Shown: piece after piece, positions 56,738 through 64,000 of the stretch | Layout: each line of letters opens with the position of its first letter | Numbering within the stretch: position 1 is the stretch's first letter | Source: Cordilura impudica | Lineage: Eukaryota > Arthropoda > Insecta > Diptera > Scathophagidae | Length of the DNA stretch: 64,000 nucleotides | Assembly (NCBI GenBank): GCA_963682025.1 | Contig: OY821517.1 | Coordinates: 334,967,144 to 335,031,143 of the forward strand | Direction of reading: 5' to 3' | Notes under the pieces: model-generated | Database searches by the model: none | Seen by the model: the letters and a program-made list of their open reading frames with translations, nothing else | Told to the model about the DNA's origin: nothing | Position numbers and translations under genes: made by a program

Positions 56738-58963
56738 TTAAGATTTTTTCAAAATATTATGAATATATTTGATGAATATTAAGCTTATTTAGAATGGTTC
56801 AAAATTTTATTTATTTTTTTCAATTTTTGTAATTTTTCAATATTATTTCTTCTCTTATAAATGTTTCAGAATTTGAGAATTTGTCGAGATTATATGAATC
56901 TTTAAAATTTTATAAATTTTTCTAAATTATATAAATATTTAAAAATTTTATGGATTATTTCCAAAAATTATTAATTTTTGAATGTTTTTAATTTTTCAAT
57001 ATGTTATGAATTTTTCAAGTTTAGTGAAATTTCCAAAAAAAAAATTTATTTTTCTAAATTTTATGAATTTTTCAAAACTTTTTTAAGGTTCCAAAAATTC
57101 ATGAATTTTTAAAAAATTATATAAATGAATAATAATTGTATGGACTAATTCAAAAATTTGTTAACTACTTAATATGTTATGAAGTTTTCAAAATTTTTTG
57201 AATTATAGCAAATAAAAATTTTTTGGAATTCAAAAATTTGATAAATTTTTCAAAATTTTATGAATTTTAAAAATTTTATGAATTTTTCAAAATGTTGTGA
57301 ATTTTGCCAAATTATATGAATTTTAAAAGTTTTATAAATTTTTCAAAAATTTGTGAATTTTAAAAATTTACGAATTTTTAAAAATTTTATGAATATTAAA
57401 AATTTTATGAATTTTCAAAATTCTTGAATTTTTCAAAATTTTATGAATTTTTCAAAATTTTATGAATTTTTAATAATTTATCGAATACTTAAAAATTTTA
57501 CTTTAATAATTTTTTAATAAGTTGTGAAGCTTTCAAAATTTTATGATTTTTCCCAAAAAATTATTTTTTAGAAATTCTATGAATTTTGAATAATTTATCG
57601 AATAAATTTTTAACTTTATTAATTTTTTAAAATGTTATGATTTTTTCAATTTTTTTTTTTAATTTTTCCAAAATAAAATAATTTTTAGAAATTTTTCGAG
57701 TATTGCCAAATTTTGTTTATTATTAAAATTTTTATGAATTTTTTAAAATTTGTATGAATTTTTAAAAATTTTTGGAATTTTGCTAAATTTTATAAATAGT
57801 TAAAAATTATTAATTTTTCAATATTATATAAATTTTCCTAAATATTAAATTTTTACACATTTTATGAATTTTTAAAAAAATTTATATTATATTAAAATTT
57901 TTAGGAAATTTTCTAAATTTTCCAAATTTTTCCAAATAATGAATTGTTAAAACTTTTATGAATTTTTAAATTAGTTAATTAGTTTTTCAAAATTTTATCA
58001 GTATATACAATTTTTATGATTTTTTTTAAAACATTATGAATTTTTAAAAGTTTTAGTAATATTAAACACTTTCATAATTTTTTCAAAATTTTTTGAGTTT
58101 TTCAACTTTTCAATATTCATAAATACATTTAGAAATTTTTTGAAATATTCAAAATTATACGTATTTTTCCAAATTGTTCACCATTTTACTAATTTTAAAA
58201 ATTTTCACCGGTTTTCAAAATTTTTTAAAAACTTTTAAAAATTTTATGGGTTTTTTTAAAAATGTTTAAATCTTCAAAGCTATACGAATTTTTCCAAATT
58301 TTTTTACCATTTGACTAATTTTCAAAAATTTTTCCTAAATATTGAATTTGTACACATTTTATGAATTTTTAAAAAAATTTATGATATTTTATAAATTTTT
58401 AAAAAAATTTATGATATAATTTATGAAACTTCAGAATTTTTTCAAAATTTTATGAAATCTTCAGAACTATACGAATTCAATAATATTCTTGAAAGTTTTC
58501 TGAGTTTTTCTACAATCTTTATGAACTTTTCAAATTTTCCTGAATTTTTCAAAATTTTATAAATTTTTCTAAATTTTATGAATTTTTCAAAATTTTATGA
58601 ATTTTACAAAAGTTTATGAACTTTTCAAAATTTTATGAATTTTTAAGCTTTTAAAATATTTGCATATTTTTATTAATTTTTCAATTTTATAAAATATTCA
58701 AAACTATACGATTTTTTCCACATTTTTCAACATTTTACGAATTTTATTAACTTTTTAAAATTTTATTACTTTTTAAAATTTTATGATTTCTTTAAAATTT
58801 TATGAATTTTTGGTTTTTTTTCCTAATTTTTTAGGAACTTTTCAAAATTTCAGTATTTTTTTCAAAATTTTAAGAATTTTTCAAAATTTTACGAACTTTT
58901 CAATTTTTAAAAACTTTTAAATATATTTATAAATTTTTGAACTTTTCAACTTTCCAAAATTTA
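56738..58963 (-). repeat. Right arm of the AT-rich palindrome
   Basis: Inverted copy of the left arm; inner anchor TTAAGCTTATTTAGAATGGT near 56777, outer anchor TATAAATTTTTGAACTTTTC near 58930. The two arms have diverged by many substitutions and indels, so it is not a recent or perfect hairpin. Confidence 0.8.
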
Positions 58964-59880
58964 TAAATATATATATTAAACTTTACGAATTTTTCCAAAT
59001 TCTTCACAAGTTTACTAATTTTCAAAAATGTTTGTGTTTTAAAACTCAAGATTATTCAACATTTTATGAATTTTTCAAAAGTTTTTCTACATTCTTTAAG
59101 AACTTTTAAAATTTTCATGAAATTTTCAAAATATGAATTTTTCAACATATTATGAATTCTTCAACTTTATTACGAATTTTTCAAAAATTTTAGGATTTTG
59201 TCAACTTTTCAAATTGTTTAAATAATTTGAAAAATTTTCCGATATTTTATAAAATCTGCAAGACTATACGAATTTGTCCAAATTTTATAACATTTCACTA
59301 ATTTTAAAATTTTTTAAATGTTTTTAATTTTGTAAATTTTTTTTTTTAACTTTATGAATTTTTGTAAAATTTATTGTTTATGTTAAATTTTTTTAGAATT
59401 ATTTTACTATTTAATTAATTTTAGAAATTTTGTGAATATTTATACAAAATTGAATTTTTAATATTTAATAATTTTTTTAATATTTAAAAAAATTTTCACT
59501 ATTTAAACAATTTTCAAAGTTTTATGAATGTTTAAAATTTTTTGTAGAATTTTTAAAATTATATTTAAAATTTTCCTAAATATCACGAATTTTTGTAAAT
59601 ATTTTGAATATAAATTTTTTTTAACTTTTTTAAAAATATGATTTTCAAAAATATGGGGTTTTCATAAATTGTTGAATATACGATTATTATAATTTTTTCA
59701 ATTTTAATAAATTTTCAAAATATATTAAATTTTTTGGAATATAGAGATTTTAATTCCCTATAATTTTATGTTCAAAATTTTATTAATTTTTCGAATTTTT
59801 TTTCAATATTTTATGACATCAAAATTTTAATATTAAAAATTTTTTACATTTTGACAAATTTCTAAAATTAGTTTAAATTT

Positions 59881-60640
59881 TTTTTTTAATTGTAACCGCA
59901 TTTTTTTGTTTGAAGTATTTTGATTGTTAAAATATGCCAAAACTGTTGACCTTGAAGTGTCATTTTAATGAGATCTATTTGGGTTACTTTCCCTTTGCAC
60001 TCTAATGATATCGTGGGCGTTCTTTTTCTAATGTTATCATCAAGGCCATTGGGATGTTTGTATGGCTTTCTGCTGGTATAATGGCTTTTATGCAAGACTT
60101 TCTCTCCCTCTCTCCACAAAACACTTTACTTTACAGTTGGTCTAATTCCTTCCCACCGCCGAATGATATAGTCATTCTGGCCATTATAAGCCTGGCTGGT
60201 TACTATTGAACTCTGTTATGCTATGTTGAATATATGTATGTATGTAAATATGTGTGTTTGTGTTTGTATTTATATTTCTGCATGGCATAACAGAAGTTAT
60301 GTTTCAAGTGCCATTAGCTGATTTCGATACAAATTAAAAGCAATTTTATGTATGTGCGATTGAAAGAGTTTTTTTTAATAAATGCTCTTTCAATGCTTCT
60401 TTTTTGTTTTTGTTGATTTTTAGGTATTTTAGATATTTTTAAATGATGCTGGCTTAGCTTAGCTTGGCTTGGCTTGGCTTCGTTTGTCTAACATATTTTG
60501 GTTAGAAATGTTTTGTATTTGTAGTTCGTAGCTATGTTCACGGTTTCCAAGTCAGTAACCTTTAATTTTGTTGTGTTTTGTTAAAATCCCCCAAAAGAAA
60601 AAGAAAAAAAAAAAGCGTATGGGTTGAGAAATTTGTTCTA
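59881..60640. other. Higher-complexity non-coding island
   Basis: GC content rises sharply compared with the palindrome. It contains a GTAT/GTGT-rich stretch (60230-60265) and an AGCTT/GGCTT pentanucleotide repeat (60451-60482). A minus-strand open frame at 59886-60119 has no recognised domain. It may be host intergenic or intronic DNA. Confidence 0.45.
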
Positions 60641-60890
60641 TTGCTGAAAAGTTCATGGTCATTACTTTCAATTTGTTTGGCCAAACAACGATTTGAGAAT
60701 TAATGAAACACATGCGTTTCAGTGTAGTGTGAATGAATTTAAGTTCAAGTGAATTCAAATATTATAATTAAATACCATAAAGTTCATACGGCTAAAAATA
60801 CTTACATTTCTATATAAGGGTAATTAGCGTTTATTTAATTTAAAAATTTTAAAATTTACACTGAAAGAAAGGTAATCCAATGCGAAAACT
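60640..60890 (-). repeat. Dispersed block joined to satellite B, copy 2
   Basis: Inverse of 31430-31610 (TTTGTTTGGCCAAACAACG; CACATGCGTTTCAGTGTAGT). Confidence 0.7.
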
Positions 60891-61525
60891 TTGGATATTT
60901 ATATTTTTTATAAACGAAAAATCAGTTTTCGCTTTAAACAAATTTTTTTTTGCATATTTTTATCAAAATATATTTATAAAAAATAGCATCGTTTTTTAAT
61001 TGCACATTTTGCATATTTTGCTTCATTTTTATTTTTAGTGCATATTTCCATCGAATTTATTTCAGAAAATCTCTTCGAATAAATAAATTTGAACTAAAAT
61101 CACATCGATTTGTAGCATATTTTTGGCATATTTTGCTTTAATTCTTTTTTTTTTTTTGTTCATATTTTCAACAAAATGAAGTTATATTTGCTTTTTTTAA
61201 GAAATATATCCTAATCAATTAATTTAGAGTAAAAGGTCATTGATTTTTGATAGAATATTTCTGCATGTTTTACCTTAAACTCTGATTCTTTGCATATTTC
61301 TATGAAAATTTAATTTATTGAACTATTTTCAGAAATATCTATCAGAATCAATAAATTCAAAATAAAATTTTCACAGCACATTTTTTACATATTTTGCTTT
61401 GAATGCTTATTTTTGCATATTTTCACTAATAATATCTATCAGAATCAATAAATTTACCAAAAAAAAAAAACGATTTTTGTTTCATATTTTTGCATATTTT
61501 GTTTGAAATGTTTATTTTCTCATAT
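60891..61525 (-). repeat. Satellite B, inverted array
   Basis: Units with GCATATTTTGC and AATATCTATCAGAATCAATA words, the reverse of the 30.1-31.4-kb array. Confidence 0.75.
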
Positions 61526-61529
61526 AATA

Positions 61530-61715
61530 AGAAAGTCTTGTTTCTTTATTGTTTTAAAATCAATTCTGACTAAATTTATTTATATAATTTTCTTTTATAT
61601 CAAAATAAGAAATGAAATGATATTTGATTATATTTTTAAAATATTAGCAAAGTATTTTATAACAGTTTCGAAATATAAAATATGGGACTTCTACATTAAA
61701 TGTAAGAATCCCACA
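61530..61715 (-). repeat. Probable start of the 3' LTR of the Ty3/gypsy element
   Basis: On the minus strand, a purine tract GAGGAGGAGAA (polypurine tract) is followed at 61715 by TGTGGGATTCTTACA, a TG-starting LTR. The first ~35 bases form an imperfect hairpin (GGGATTCTTACAT with ATGTAGAAGTCCC). The far end is not fixed; satellite B begins near 61525, which would make this LTR only about 185 bp unless truncated. Confidence 0.5.
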
Positions 61716-61788
61716 TTCTCCTCCTCGAAACTAATTTACAAAAAGAAATTTAAGTTTTTAAACATATATAACAAAATTAATCGGCATT

Positions 61789-64000
61789 TTAATTTAAAGA
61801 TAGTTTTCGTGGGCGACCTCGTTTTCTAATAGGATATAATGGTTTTATTTGATTCGAACTACAATGCACAAGTGTCAAGGCGGATGAATGATAAGTGCCA
61901 ACAGACTCACTGTTCTCTACCCTTCCTAACTCAAATGTATTCTCACCTAGTTTTTTCAAAATAATATAAGGTCCATCCCTTTTTGGTATAAATTTGGAAG
62001 TAATATTCTTAGCCTCATTACTTAGAACATGTGTCGTAACCCAAACTAAATTTCCAATTTCATACTTATAACTAATGACACGCTTTTTATTAGTGCAACT
62101 AACGTCATTTATTCGTCTGTTAAAGTCATTGCTCTGAACGCTCTTCAACACCTCTTCAAATGCATTCAACTGAGGAATCAATTCTTCGACAAAATTATCA
62201 TTATACATTATTTTGGATAAATCATGTGAAATTTCTACAGGAGTACGTAATTCTCGACCAAAATTTAGATATGCTGGTGTATGACCAGTATTACGACATA
62301 CAGTGGTATTTAGAGCGAAGCGAATAGCTGGCAAATATAAATTCCATGAATTATGTTTATCTTCAACCAAAATTGATAAGCGTATTTTCAAATCAAGATT
62401 TTTCCTTTCTACCATATTTGCTTGCGGATGATATAAAGGAATTAATTGTTGATTGATTCCAAATGATCGAACTAAATATTGCATTACTGACGAAATAAAT
62501 TGTGGACCATTGTCACTTATAATACGTCTTGGTAAACCAAAACGCAAAAATATGTCATTTAATAAAACTGTTGCACATGAAACTGCTGTTGCTTCTTTAA
62601 GAGGGAATATTTCAACCCAACGTGTTGATGTGTCCTCAATAATAAAAATGAACTTAAAACCATCACTTAAAGGTAAAGGTCCAAATAAATCAATTGCCAA
62701 AACTTCAAACCGCTGATGACATGGACTTGTTTCGAAAAGAGCAGAAGGTTTCGTATTTGCAGGCTTATAACGTTGACATTTAGCACATAATTTAACAAAT
62801 TGTTTAACGTCTTTGTTTATACTTGGCAAAAAAAATGGTTCTTTATTTTAGCTTTAGTTCTTTCAACTCCATAATGTCCACTTATATCTGATGAATGAAA
62901 TTCTTCAATAATTTCTTGTCTTTGATGAACAGGTACTACAAGCTGAGCTTCCTCCAAATTTTGAGAATACCGATATAGAACACTATTATTTAATATATAC
63001 CCAAATTGAGTGAATTTTAAAGCAAGTCCTTCATTCTCAGGAACAGACAACTCTAGAGAATTTATAATTTTTTCCAGTTCAGAATCTTTCATTTGCTCCG
63101 TTCTTAACTCTTCTTCAGACTTGGATGGAAAATCTATTTCAAACAAATTAATATCGCATGACAAGATCGGTCTTGATAATGAATCCGCAACACTATATAA
63201 TGTTCCTTTAACATATTTAATTTCAACATCATAAGACTATAATTGAAGAGCCCACCTGGCTAATCTTCCAGATGGTGATTTAAGACTCATTAACCATTTA
63301 AGAGGTTGATGATATGTTAATAAAATAAGTTTTGTTCCTTCAAAATAACCTCGAAACTTATTCACGGCCCAAACAATTGCTAAAGCTTCTCGTTCGATTG
63401 TTGAGTAATTACGTTCAGCATCAGTTAACAGTCTGCTTGCATACTCAATTGGATGTTCTTCATCACCCTCCCCCTGGACTAAAACAGCTCCGATGGCATA
63501 ACCACTAGCATCAGTTTTTAATAAAAATGGTATGTTTTCATCAACTTGCTTTAAAATTGGTGGAGACACTAGTAATAATTTCAATTTTTCAAAGGCATTT
63601 TGTTGTTCGCGCTTCCATTGCCAAGGAACATTTTTTTTTTGTTAAATGACTTAATGGCTTGCTTACATGAGCAAAGTTATGAATAAAACGACGATACCAC
63701 GAACAAGTTTGAAGAAATGTTTAAAGCTGTTTAACATTTCGGGGTTCCTTCATTTGAACTATAGCTTCAGTTTTATTTATATCAACATGAATACCATCAG
63801 CCGACAGAGTATGTTCTAAATAATTAATTTTCGTACATATAAAATTACATTTTTTTTCGATTAACACGAAATCCTTTCCCATAAAGACGTTTAAATACAG
63901 ATTCGATATCTGACAGATGTTCTTTCAAACTGCTAGAACAAATAATAATATCATCAAGATAAATGAGAATTAGAATTTGTGGTAAACCATTACGAAATTG
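61789..64000 (-). pseudogene. Ty3/gypsy retrotransposon pol: reverse transcriptase, RNase H, integrase (broken, runs off the window)
   Basis: Reading leftward from the window edge: the RT palm box YLDD (near 63955), the RT thumb/connection, RNase H with TDASGYAIGAVL (near 63500) and ERNYSTIEREALAIVWA, the integrase zinc-binding segment with SGHYGVERTK and CAKCQRYKP, then the integrase core. Its catalytic triad is visible: Asp in VLAIDLFGPL, Asp in ISDNGPQF, Glu in MVERKN. The C-terminal domain (GPYIILKKLGENTFELG) ends in a basic tail, KRGRPRK, and stop at 61789. No env-like frame follows before the LTR. Lesions: frame changes near 63850 and 63640 (long T/A run), TAG at 63237-63239, and a +1 shift in an A8 run at 62828-62835. 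The integrase core frame (61789-62829) is intact over 340 codons. Old copy; not expected to move on its own. Confidence 0.92.

Larger units (their letters stand above)
52790..59880. repeat. 7-kb extremely AT-rich satellite-like block forming a large palindrome
   Basis: The block is built from words such as AAAATTTTATGAATTTTTC and its reverse. 53505-55712 mainly reads ATTCATAAAATTTTGAAAA; 56738-58963 reads the reverse. Rare anchor words prove real inversion: TAAGCTTAATATTCATC near 55668 against its inverse near 56778, and GATTGTAGAAAAACTCAG near 53904 against its inverse near 58500. Three direct copies of another segment (53380-53510, 55733-55850, 59530-59650) flank and fill the loop. No coding content. 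Confidence 0.85.

Noticed and set aside
59886..60119. Minus-strand frame of 77 codons in the complex island
   Set aside because: No domain recognised and no splice context clear enough; kept only as part of the island description.
61503..61829. Plus-strand frame of ~108 codons across the gypsy 3' end
   Set aside because: It covers the LTR start and the antisense of the integrase C-terminus; composition is Lys/Ile/Phe/Tyr-rich as expected for AT-rich noise.

Overview
This window looks like repeat-dense nuclear DNA from a dipteran insect, most likely a calyptrate fly. The evidence is the very high A+T content, spliceosomal-type introns in transposon genes, fly-type mobile elements (mini-me/DINE-1-like repeats with a GTCY microsatellite, Tc1/mariner, PIF/Harbinger and Ty3/gypsy), and the absence of any bacterial-style gene layout. 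The species assignment is inference. I recognise no intact host gene. Every recognisable coding stretch belongs to a mobile element, and nearly all are broken.

Layout. 1-9.8 kb holds AT-rich DNA with a broken non-LTR retrotransposon (2.2-3.8 kb), a mariner-type element with both ends intact (4.08-5.38 kb), a decayed transposase-like gene (5.6-7.4 kb) and a mariner fragment (8.4-8.6 kb). 9.8-24.5 kb is built on an old ~18-bp minisatellite (core AAAAGGTACTTTTTT). Later arrivals cut it into pieces: a GC-rich MITE, a mini-me-like repeat, a 3.07-kb non-coding element, a 17-kb unclassified repeat, a TIR element and a 933-bp mariner derivative. 24.55-26.18 kb is a decayed PIF/Harbinger transposon carrying a HARBI1-like exon pair and a convergent MADF gene. 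26.3-31.8 kb holds three mini-me-like copies, two of them head to head, inside a ~100-135-bp satellite. 31.8-34.9 kb is the minisatellite again, split by a Helentron-like non-autonomous element that carries an internal 21-bp tandem array of about 82 units.

34.9-52.8 kb contains inverted pairs of several non-coding elements, a second mariner copy (38.27-39.50 kb), two short Helentron-like copies, five mini-me-like copies and a small transposon-protein fragment. 52.8-59.9 kb is extremely AT-rich and folds on paper into a palindrome with ~2.2-kb arms. 59.9-60.6 kb is a short island of more complex sequence. The right edge (61.7-64.0 kb, minus strand) is a degenerate Ty3/gypsy element (RT, RNase H, integrase, polypurine tract, start of the 3' LTR) that continues past the window.

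The genes here do not work together as a pathway. What links the parts is insertion history. Because many repeats occur twice, one copy often serves as the empty site for an insertion in the other, so several transposon boundaries can be fixed almost to the base from this sequence alone.
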